Positions 32,801-44,800 of a DNA stretch of 64,000 nucleotides are shown here, in pieces. The position numbers and the translations under genes are program-made. The stretch spans positions 20,954-84,953 of the forward strand of contig JASAMV010006223.1 in NCBI GenBank assembly GCA_030248065.1, written 5' to 3'. How positions within the stretch are numbered: position 1 is the first letter of the stretch; each line of letters begins with the position of its first letter. Under the pieces are notes generated by a model. It was not told where the DNA came from. It did no database searches and saw only the letters and a program-made list of their open reading frames with translations. Origin of the DNA: Rhynchonema sp. JSB1_4. Lineage: Eukaryota; Nematoda; Chromadorea; Monhysterida; Xyalidae.

Positions 32801-35800
32801 TGAAGATGGCCTACTACCAAGGAACGCACGGACTGACACTCGAGGCACGCAATGGCACCATACCACGCTTTGTCCGGTACTAAAACCCTTAAAATTGTTT
32901 TCAGCCAAAAGGCAGCGATAATTTCTTCGTGCTCAACCACAATGCTCGCGAAGAGACAAGCACAGCGCTTGAGGGTGTGAGCACAAGCGAGGTGACACTT
33001 CACGTAGTGGCCGGTCGAACGATCGAGGACAGCGGAATTCAAATGTTGCGTCTGTGCGCATGTGGAGCAGAATGCAAACAAGAGCCAGAAGGTAAACAAG
33101 GCAGACCGGGCGTTTCGCAAACCTGATTTGTTGTACTGCTTGTTAATCATTCAACTCCTTCACTACCAGCTACTACATGGGATTTCGTGATGAGCTCTGG
33201 CCGCCGTCGTCCTAGACGCCCGCCACGAACAGAAGACAAACCAGGTGAAGAACCCGAGGAAGTCGAAGGTGCGTACGGTTGTCTGTCCAAGACAAAGACA
33301 ATCTTCGATGACTCGAAGCAGAACCAGCTGACAAACCGTCTTATCCATCTCGTCTCATGTTCAGGTATCGAGCTGCCGGCCTGCGTGTTGTGGTTTGACG
33401 AACGGGACGTGGACAGTGGCGTCAAGCTTGCTGACGGTGCGGCAATGGTCGTCGATGACAACAATGCGGTTTGGAACATGGACGACCCAAGAACCGTTGA
33501 TAGCGCTTACTACCTTGGTGACGCAGCAGTGGTGGTGACGTTCAGCGGAATGGATGGCATCAAGACCGTCATACTGCAGCCAAGCAGAAACGAACAAGTG
33601 CGCGAACCGTTGGACATACGATTCCCGGTGCAGAAGATCTCCATAATTCGAGCAGACGGCCAGGCGTTGGTCGATGATCAGTCAATAATCGAGCTTGCGT
33701 TCACGACATGTTCAAAAGAACCGGTCCGCACGACACCGGCACCAGGTTCAGGACCGGCCACAACCACCCAGGCATCCACAGAAAGCCCCGAGCAAACAAC
33801 ACGATTGGCTGAAGAGATCGCAGCAACTGTAGGCGAGAAAGAAGAAGCTGTCGAGACGACTGTGGCACCATCAGAGAAATCAAGCAAACCAGTCACAACA
33901 ACCGAAGAAGCAACGGCTACGACTGAGAAGAAAGTCGATTGCGTTTATGCAATTACGCAAGAAGATATGGCTCGTGATGAACCGAAGCTATTCGACGGTG
34001 CCGTTGCTGATCTCACACCAGCTGGTGCTGTTGATTTTGTGTTCGACACTCCACGTCACATCAGCCTGCTTGTCTTGGAACGTGAAAGTGAAAAGCGACC
34101 ACTCGAGGCTGTGCTCATCCAGACAGACGGATCACGGTCAGTGGCGAAATTTTCTTCATGCAATCCATAACATATTGAATGCGTGCTGCCATTTTCAGAT
34201 TGCCCAGCGTCCGGCTGAACTCCGAAGTCGTACCGTTTGATGCCGATGATGTGGTGAAGGTAGTCGTACAAGACGCAAACTTCGGCATCGTGGAGCCGGG
34301 CAACATTGTCAGTCTGACATTGGTTGCATGTGAAAAACCGGAGACTACACCGGTTGCAACAGAGCCACCCACAGTCCCACAAACTGGTAAGTCAATGTAG
34401 TTTTAAGGCCCTAGTTTCGAAGCACAACTGTCATCACACACATGTATGTATGTACCTATAGTTTCTGTTACAGAAGCGCCGTCACAAACAACTATTTCAT
34501 CGGAACAAGGAGTGGAAGCGGGAACTACACCAGGCGCTTCAGGAGGCGAAGCTCCAGCAGAAACTACTCCAGCTCCAGGACAAGTTCCACCGTTCGCAAC
34601 TACCGGAGCGCCTGGACAAGGACCTCAAACGGAACCTACCACACGCGTCCCAGGAGGAGCGGCTACAACTACCGCTGAACAACAAGTCACAACAGCACCG
34701 GAACAAAGAGCCCCAGCGGGCACGACTGTGGCTCCCTCTGGAACCGAACCAGCAGTACCAGCGACGACCGCTGCACCAGAGGCAACAACACCGTCAAGCA
34801 CGGGTGAGCCACAAAAAGAATGACAATAGCAGGATACTAACCGTAATTTTTCAAATTTTTTTATGATAAATGCAGCGACTTCAACCATTTCAATGGTGTA
34901 CACAAACTGCTTTCAGGCCCAGATATGCCAAGTTGCGTACTCAGCTTCGACGGCAGCGATGTGAAAAACGGAGAGAAAACTGCTGAACTTGCTCGCCTAA
35001 CAATTGAAGACGGAGCGGCTGTTTGGTCTTTGGATTCCCCACGCACAGTCCAGACAGCATATTATCTCGGCGAGGCTGATGTTGAATTGACCTTCAGCAG
35101 TGCTGGAGCGGTTTCAACAGTTACACTGAGACCAAGCAAAAATGAAGCCGTCGCGATTCCGATGAAGGTCGCATTCCCAGTTGAACGAATCTCGATAGTG
35201 CGTGCAGACGGCGAGGAATTGATGGCCAACGATGCCACCCTTGAAATGGCATTTTCAACTTGCACTCATGCGCCGACAACGACCGCACAGCAAACAGTTG
35301 AGAAGGCGACGACACCCAAAGGAACGACACCAGCATCCACAGAAGGTACAACGGTTGCACCAATCGCTGGACGAACAACTGGTGCACCCGCACAGAAAGG
35401 AACGACAACAGCGCCTGGAGAAGCACCCGTTGTCACACAAACAGAAGCTACAGCACCAGTAACAACCGTAGGTCCAGGCCAAGTGGCACCATTCACCATG
35501 ACAGGAGCTCCAGGACAAGGACCTTCAATCAAGACAACCGTCGCACCAGAATCAAGTGCACCAGCAGCAACCACGAAAGCATCAGAACCAATTCCAGTGG
35601 GAACTACTGCAGGCACTCCAAGGGGTGAAGCTCCAGCAGGAACAACGCCAGCTCCCGGACAGGTCACACCGTTCGGAACTACCGGAACACCAGAACAAGG
35701 AGTTCCAGCTGCAACTACATCAGGTGTTTTGGCAGAAGGCCCTGCAGAAACCACGCCAGCCCCAGGTCAAGTCACGCCGTTCAGAACAACCGGAGCACCT

Positions 35801-38800
35801 GGACAAGGCCCTCAAGTGGGAACTACACCAGGAGCGCCAGAAGGGGAAGCTCCAGCAGTAACTACACCCGCTCCAGGCCAAGTTACACCGTTCAGAACTA
35901 CTGGAGCACCTGGACAAGGACCTCAAGTTGGAACTACTGCAGGAGCCCCAGCTCCAGCAGTAACTACACCCGCTCCAGGACAAGTCACACCGTTCGGAAC
36001 CACTGGGGCACCTGGACAAGGACCTCAAGTGGGAACTACACCGGGGGCACCAGGAGGGGAAGCTCCGGCAGGAACTACACCCGCTCCAGGACAAGTCACA
36101 CCGTTCGGAACTACCGGAGCACCTGGACAAGGACCTCAAGTGGGAACTACAGCAGGAGCGCCAGGAGGGGAAGCTCCCGCAGTAACTACACCCGCTCCAG
36201 GTCAAGTTACACCGTTCAGAACTACTGGAGCACCTGGACAAGGACCTCAAGTTGGAACTACTGCAGGAGCCCCAGCTCCAGCAGTAACTACACCCGCTCC
36301 AGGACAAGTCACACCGTTCGGAACTACCGTTGCACCTGGACAAGGACCTCAAGTGGGAACTACACCGGGGGCACCAGGAGGGGAAGCTCCGGCAGGAACT
36401 ACACCCGCTCCAGGACAAGTCACACCGTTCGGAACTACCGGAGCACCTGGACAAGGACCTCAAGTGGGAACTACAGCAGGAGCGCCAGGAGGGGAAGCTC
36501 CCGCAGTAACTACACCCGCTCCAGGTCAAGTTACACCGTTCAGAACTACTGGAGCACCTGGACAAGGACCTCAAGTTGGAACTACTGCAGGAGCCCCAGC
36601 TCCAGCAGTAACTACACCCGCTCCAGGACAAGTCACACCGTTCGGAACTACCGTTGCACCTGGACAAGGACCTCAAGTGGGAACTACACCAGGGGCACCA
36701 GGAGGGGAAGCTGCGGCAGGAACTACGCCAGCCCCGGGACAAGTTACACCGTTCGGAACTACCGGGGCACCTGGACAAGGACCTCAAGTGGGAACTACTA
36801 CAGGAGCCCCAGCTCCAGCAGAAACTACGCTAGCACCAGGTCAAGTCACACCGTTCGGCACAACCGGAGCACCTGGACAAGGACCTCAAGTGGGAACCAC
36901 AATAGGAGTCTTAGCAGGAACTACGCCAGCATCCGGACAAGAAGCTCCGGCGGGAACGACAGGAACACCAACACAAGTCCCATCAGTCAGAACGACTGAA
37001 GGCACACATACAGCAGAAGAACCAGCAAAAAGCACGGCAGCGGCAACAACAACGCAACCCGATGAAATGCCAAGTTGTGTGATGATTTTCGACGGCGCTG
37101 ACGTTAAAAATGGCCAAAAGATAACAGAAATGGGGCGGCTTGCAGTTGACAACGGTGCTGCTGTCTGGTCACTAAACGTACCACGCACCGTGAACACAGC
37201 TTATTACCTTGGTGATGCAGCCGTTGATGTAACGTTCAGCAGTGCCAGAGCTGTCACAACTGTAACGCTGCGTCCAAGCAAGAAAGAGGCGACCACCACA
37301 GTAATAGATGTGGCATTTCCTGTGGAACAAATTTCGATCGTTCGTTCAGATGGTGAAGAACTGACACAAAACAACGGAATGCTCGCTTTTTCTACCTGCA
37401 CGGAGTCAACAATTGCCACAACAACTCCAGCAGCAGTGAAGACAGTTACGACAATTGGTAGAGAACCTAGTAGTGAAAAAACGACAGTTGCACGCCCAGA
37501 AGCAGTACCAGCGGCGACCACTATGGCTCCTGCACAAGTGGCCCCCTTCACAACAACCGGAGTACCAAGGCAAGGAACGGAAGCACCAGAAAGCCAGAAA
37601 GGTTGTTGCAAAGAAGGGTCGTGGTGCTTGTGGCACGCATGAGCGTGTGTGCCACAAGCACCATGGCCTTTGATTACAAAAACTTGTGTAAGTTCGGAAC
37701 AGCCACGGGCTACCCGCACAATATCGAAGAACTAAACTTGACTTATAAACACGTACCTGAAATACAGTACATAAGCTAAGAACAACACTGAGTATTCCCA
37801 CACAGATAAACCCTTTTTAAGGTGAACCAACCACTGGAACCGAACAGCCTGAGACAACAACGGTTTCTGAAACCGATTGCGTGTACAAAGCCGATCAAAA
37901 GGATTTTGCTGTCATGCAATTCAAGCTGTTTGATGATGCTGTGGCCATTGTGAATCCAGATGGAGGAGTGGAGTTCATGTTCCAACGGCCACGTTATGTG
38001 GACAGAATTTCGGTAGATACAACCGATGAAGTGAAGAACCTGCAGGCGATCGTCACACTCGCCGACGGTGAACGGTAAGTAATGATTGCTACTAAAACCT
38101 TTGGACATTTTTGTTCAAAACAGTTTCTCAGGACGTTTGATTGATACGAAGCTGATTTCTGTCGATCTTTTCAGATTGCCCGCCATTGACTTAGGCTCGG
38201 GTGAAACTGGGCTGACACTGAATGACGTCACCAAAGTTCTGATTGAAGGTGAAGATGGCAGTTTGCCAGATGACGTGAGAGGAGCGGAAGTTATTGCTTG
38301 TGCAACGCCTGGAGAAACGACTGTGGGCCAACAAGGAATTAATACAACACCTGTAAGTGAAAAATCAACACGCATAACAACGACGACTGGCAAGCAAGCA
38401 TCTGAAGAAGCAACAACACCTGTTCAGCAATCAGTGAAAGGCACAACACCTGCTGTGCAATCAGCAAAGGGCACAACACTCGCTGGCCAATCAGTGAAAG
38501 GCACAACACCCGCTGGCCAATCAGCAAAGGGCACAACACCCGCTGGCCAATCAGAGAAGGGCACAACACCCACTGGCCAATCAGCAAAGGGCACAACACC
38601 CGCTGGCCAATCAGCAAAGGGCACAACTCCCGCTGACCAACAAGCGAAGAGCACAACACCTGCTGCCCAGTCAGTAAAAGGCACAACACCTTTCGCCCAA
38701 CCAGCCAAAGGCACAACTGCTGCTGGGCAGCAACAGACAACAGGCGCACCTGGATCACCGGAGCGGTCTGGAAAAGGCACAACTAGCGCAAAGGAAACAG

Positions 38801-41800
38801 GTAAATACCTAGGAGCACATTTGATTCACGAACATAAAATAATTGACGTCGGATGTGTTGTGCTTCAGGAACAACAACAGTAGCGCCAAAAAGTGGCGAA
38901 GCTGCTCAAACGACGCCAGCGCCAGCAGCGACAACAACAACGTTATCAATGAGAGACTGTGTCTACAAGGCTGAAAAAGCGGACTTCGCTAGAGCTGATT
39001 CAAAACCGTTTGAAGACGCTATTGCCTCAATCACTGCTGACGGTGCAGTGGAATTCCTTTTCGATAGTCCGCGCTTTGTCAACCTCGTCGTTATCGAATC
39101 CAGCGGATGGAGACCAGTCAATGTGCAGGCGGTGATCACGAAAGCAAATGGAGCACAGTAAGTCTGTGTCTGTGTATGTGATTGCTGGTCGATGCATATA
39201 CAGTATGATAAGGATAATTCCTATGACCTTTGCACTAAGTGACGCGCAAGTTTTTCAGACTACCGGCCGAACCAATTTCCACAGGCGAATCTGGGTTTGA
39301 AGTATACGATGTGGTGAAGGTTCTCATCAGTAGTCAAACGGGAACGTTGCCTGACAACATGGAAGCGGCCGAAGTCGTCGCATGTGTTAAGCCAGCGCCT
39401 GTTGAAACGACGACACCAGGTCAACCAAGTGTTAAAGCCACCACAGCGGGTGACCAAGAATCACCTGAGAAAAGCAGTTCTGCTAAGGTTACGACACCTG
39501 AAAGTGCACAACCAACAAGCAGCAAAACACCAACAGGCACTACTTCAGCACCAGGATCACCTGAAGTTGAAGCTGAAAAATCAGTTAATTCGGTTAAAGC
39601 AACCACACCTCGTCAGCAATCAGAAGAAATAACCAAAGCGCCAGTTTCGATAAGGAGTACGACCTCCGGAAGCCAAGAACCCATAGCCGGCGGTACATCT
39701 CCTGGTACGACGCGTGGTCAAACAGAATCGCCCGAATCACAAGTCACAGTTGCACCTGAAGGTACCTAACCGACTTCACACGCATAATTGCGCTATAATT
39801 GTTATCCACAGACGTTCATGTCCCCATCATTGTACCTATTTTTGCAGAAAGCGGTTATCAAACAACGACGTTGGCACCGGAAGAAAGTGCTGAGATTACA
39901 ACATCATCAGGAGAGGTTCAAACGACAACACGTAAACCCGACTGCGTGTACAAGGCAGCCAAAGACGACTTCGACGATGCCGATTCAAAATGGTTCGAAG
40001 ACGCTATCGCTGACATAACAGCAAATGGTGCGGTGGAATTCACTTTCGAACAACCCCGCCAAATCACCCGTCTCATCGTGGACATACCCGGACAAGCAGG
40101 CGACTTGCGTGCCATATTCACCACGTCAAACGGCGAAAAGTGAGTCTCCAATGACAAAAAGGGCGGTGTGACTCTGTTGACATCCAGGTCGGGTGTGGTC
40201 GGGGTCGGAATCGATAGGGCTTGACTTTGACTTGACATCAAAATGTCTCTTTATAAAATACATAATACATCCTTCCATGAAACGCCAGCCAGCTGGCCAT
40301 TTATACGTATGTCTCTGCATAACAGGCGCGTGTGCTGCACAGCCAGTGCGCAAGTGGCTGGCTGCTGCTTCATAATACCTGAGCAAAAACATTTCATGCT
40401 AAGTCAAACCCGGCACCGACCACACCCGAACCGAGATGCCAGCAAAGTGCATACCGGCTATAATCATGGTTTTTAAAAAGAAAACGAGAACATGTGACAC
40501 AATGGTTTCCAGGTTTGCGCTCATAACATTGAACGCTGGCGAGAACGACGTAAATATCCAAAATATCGTCAAGGTCTTGATCGACGACAACTTCGGCTCA
40601 CTGCCGGACGAAGTCGAATCAGTTGAAGTCATTGCGTGTGACAAGGTCGAAATGGAGACTACTGAGGCTCCATTGGCGACGACGGGAGGACAGCAACAAG
40701 AATCGCCTGAAAAACCAACCGGCGCTACGACTCTGGCGCCCACGTCAGGCCAAGGCCAGACGACACCAGGATTTGGTCAAGCGACAACACAAGGAACAAC
40801 AACTGGCCAAGCATCGACACCACGAAGAACGACGCCAGAATCGAGCCAAGCAACAACCCTAGAAAAAACAACGCCAGGATCAAGCCAAGCAACAACTCTA
40901 GGAAAAACTACGCCAGGATCAGGCCAAGCAACAACTCTAGGAAAAACTACGCCAGGATCAGGCCAAGCAACAACTCTAGGAAAAACTACGCCAGGATCAG
41001 GCCAAGCAACAACTCCAGGAAAAACTACGCCAGGATCAGGCCAAGCAACAACTCTAGGAAAAACTACGCCAGGATCAGGCCAAGCAACAACCCTAGGAAA
41101 AACTACGCCAAGATCAGGCCAAGCAACAACTCTAGGAAAAACTACGCCAGGATCAGGCCAAGCAACAACTCTAGGAAAAACTACGCCAGGATCAGGCCAA
41201 ACTACAACCTCAGGAACAACGACGCCAGGATCTGGCAAAGTGACAACCACTGGAAAATCACGGGGCACAACTCCACAGATTCCAAGCACTCCTGAAATTC
41301 CCGAGTATTGTGGTATCACCATGTTAGGCGCCGACACCGTTGGCGGCGACAAGGAGCTCAGCGATGATGCAGAGTTGACAATTGGTGAAGCGCGATCCTA
41401 TCTAACGATAACACTGAACGAGCCAAGAACCCTGTCAGACATCTACTACAAGGGCTCTGAACGTTTGGTGGTCACGTTGACAGACGAGTCGGGTAGCAAG
41501 ATCAGCTCTACAATCTTGCCAAAAGTTAGCGAGCTCACTGTCGCGGATCTAGACGAAGTGACCATTTCTGCAGTGACGGTGAGACGCGCTGATGGTCAGC
41601 CAGTTGAGGAGAGCGACATCGAAGCCTTTGTCGTGATGGCTTGTAGAACAGCAGGTAAACGAGTTTGGTCAAATGATAAGACGAATTACATATGTGTCCG
41701 ATGAAATGGTGTCCTTCTTCAGTTATTGGCATTACAACGCCGGCTGTACCAGAGACGACGCGGGCTCCAATTACACCAACGGAAGCACCCGAAGGTCAAT

Positions 41801-44800
41801 TGTCGTTTTGATTTGGGGACGAGAGAGCTCAAACTCAACGACTGTATCTAAATTTCAGGAAGTGCAGACCAAGAACAACCCACGGAACAGGAAAGCGCTG
41901 AGCAAACAACAACTTCAGTGCAAACCGAAGAAGGAACGACACCAAGTGAGGCATCGGGTAAGGAAAATGAGCTGATACACGTCAGAATAGTCATGTCCAT
42001 ACATAAGAGCCACTGAGCGGGTAATGCTTTAGGTTCCACCGCTGGCGCAACCCCCGATTGTCTAGAAACCAGTCTCTCTGCCGAAGACGTTCAAATACAA
42101 CCACAGAACATGATTAACAATGTAACGAAAATGACCAACAAGACATCAGTGCGGCTGATGTTTGAACTTCCACAACGATCGCTCGCAATCGAGCGTCAAA
42201 ACAGCATGGAATTGTTACTAGAGACTTCGTTAGGCGGAACAAAAATTAAGCCAATTTTGTTACCAAGCGTTTCGGACGTAGCTACAACACCAGATGATTA
42301 TTCATCAAATGGAGCATTCGATGAGCTGATTATTAGCGTTGTTGATTCAACGAACGCTATTAATGACGTGGGCATGTTATTGATTACGTCGTGTCTACAT
42401 AGTTAGTTAACGTGACTCTCATTTACGTGACTACAAAATATTCAGCTGAACACCTTGAATAACCAAGTGTTATTGGCTTTCTAGGAGAAGCAGCGACGAC
42501 AACGGCTCAGGCCGAAGCGCTGGCAAGCACTGTCGCTCCATCCGTACCGGTTAACTGCGTATATGAACTAAGCACAGACGATCTTTCCGGTGACGAGCCA
42601 ATGAAAGAATTCGATGACGGAGTGACTGGAGGCGTTGACGCCAGCGGGGCTTTGGAGTTTGTTTTTGATAATCCACGTGATGTCACCGAACTGACGCTGA
42701 CGATTGGCGAAGATGGCGCCCAGTTTGCCGTGGTCTTCGTTGATGATAATGGCAACCAGAAAACAGTGATCGTCGGTCGCACAGAAACAGACAGCCCGGC
42801 TGAAGTGAAGGAATACAATGTAAAGAAAGTGATTGTACGCAATGCTGATGACAGTGTCATCAATGCAGATGATATTGCGTTCGCATCTGTCGAAGCGTGC
42901 ACTACATTTACGACTCCAGGAAGCGAAGCGACTCCACAAGCGGCAGAACAAGCCACAACTCGCCCAACAGAACAATCAGCAAAACAGACGACGGCTGCTC
43001 CAGCGCCTACCACCCCTGCGGCAGAAGAAATGGAGACAAGTACACCAGAACCAGACTGTGTGTACACTGTTACCGTTGATGACTTCAATGAACTGGACAC
43101 GGTGGAATTCGCAGAAAGCGTGTCAGCAACATTGTCTGATTCGCTGGTGTTCACATTTGATAAGCCACGCGATCTTACCGAAATCACAGCGTCAACAAAC
43201 AGCGTGAACTTGGAGGCAGTCGTAACTGGCAGTGACGGCACCGAGTCAGCACCAATTTCAGTGAACGAAGGGACAACCGAACTGGCACAAACTGATGCGG
43301 CCAGCGTCACCATTCGACGAGCAGATGGATCTCCGTTGACAGCATCGGATATACGTTCCATTGAGGTCCTGGCATGCTACACATTTACCACCAGCGAAGC
43401 AGAGACGCAAACAACAGCTGCGCCAATAGCACATACCACAGTTACTTCCGGATCATCAGAGCGTACCGAGGGCACCACTGTTGAATCGTCTGTCGCTGTC
43501 ACCACAGCAAGCGCAGGCGTACAGCAATCGACGACGGGTCAGTCGCAAGCGGCAACCACTAACGGCGTCAAGCAACAGCCAACAACTCGGGCCGCTGAAG
43601 AATGTGTATACACAATCCGTGGCGATGCCGTAGCCGATGGAAACGTGCAAATGTTCGACAATGGTGAAACGGCGGAGGTAAACGCCAACGGAAATCTCGA
43701 GCTGACCTTCGACGAACCGCGCGACGTTACTGAACTGACCATCGAAGGTGTCAAGGATGGCGAACAGTTTGAAGCCGTTCTAATCGCCGCAGATGGAGAG
43801 CAAAGAGCAGCCAGACAGCTGGCTGATGGCAACGTGATTGACGTCAACGAACAGAGTATCGGCAAGATCCGCATTCAGAATGTTGATGGCTCAGCAATTG
43901 AAGAAGGGGACTTCGTTATCATTGAAGCCGTGGCCTGCCAGCACTCTGAAGGTTGGTACATCGCCAGGCGTTCTGGTTAGATATCGTCGGTAATACGAAT
44001 ACCTTTTGAATAAATAGAGTACGTTTCACGAAAAGGGGTATACGCACTAGTGACACTAGTGAACACGATTAATTTGCGTACGCGTGTTGTAGCTTACACT
44101 CGCACTACCCTAGGTCACACGCGTGTAGTCGCGTGCGAAATTATAGAATGTGGGTTGCGAGCAGTTGTTGAGTTTCAATTTTATTTTTAATTTTGTGGTT
44201 AGTCACTAATAAGTCCTATGATGATGTTGCAGCTTTTTTCTGATGATACAAAACCATTTTTATAATCATCGACAAAAAAACGAACCACCCAAAAAATGAT
44301 AGCTGTGCTCATCACACACCGCACGATTACCTACGCGGGTATACGCGTGTGACCCCGTGCAGTAGTTAAGAAAGCGCGAGCGTGGGAAAGTTACAAGTTG
44401 CTGAGTCTACAACACGCGCACGCAAATTAATCGTGTGTGCTTTCCGTGAAACGTACTGTACCTGGTTGTCCATGAGTGGAACTGTTTAACTTGCTTCTTT
44501 TTTAGTACCAGTGGTGGTGACAACGGGATCACCGGTGAACGCAGGAACAACAGGTAACACGGGAGTTTCAAAGGGAGTCAATCAGTAGGCCAATCACCAA
44601 CAGTCCCGAACTCCATTTTAGCAGTTTTAGTTTGCAGATTGATAGACACTATGTATACACGTCTCTTGGAGACTGGAGAATTTCATAGATACATAACTGA
44701 TTTCGTAAGGTGGCCCTCATTGGGTGGAATTTTCGAAGCGGTGTAAAGGCCAGTTGGGCGTAAAGGTCGGTGTAAAGTTCGGTCGAAAGCTCGGTCGGCG

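Noticed and set aside
35720..36787. 355-residue minus-strand open frame, Ser/Cys/Arg-rich
   Set aside because: Antisense shadow of the mucin tandem repeat; its repeat period equals that of the sense repeats.
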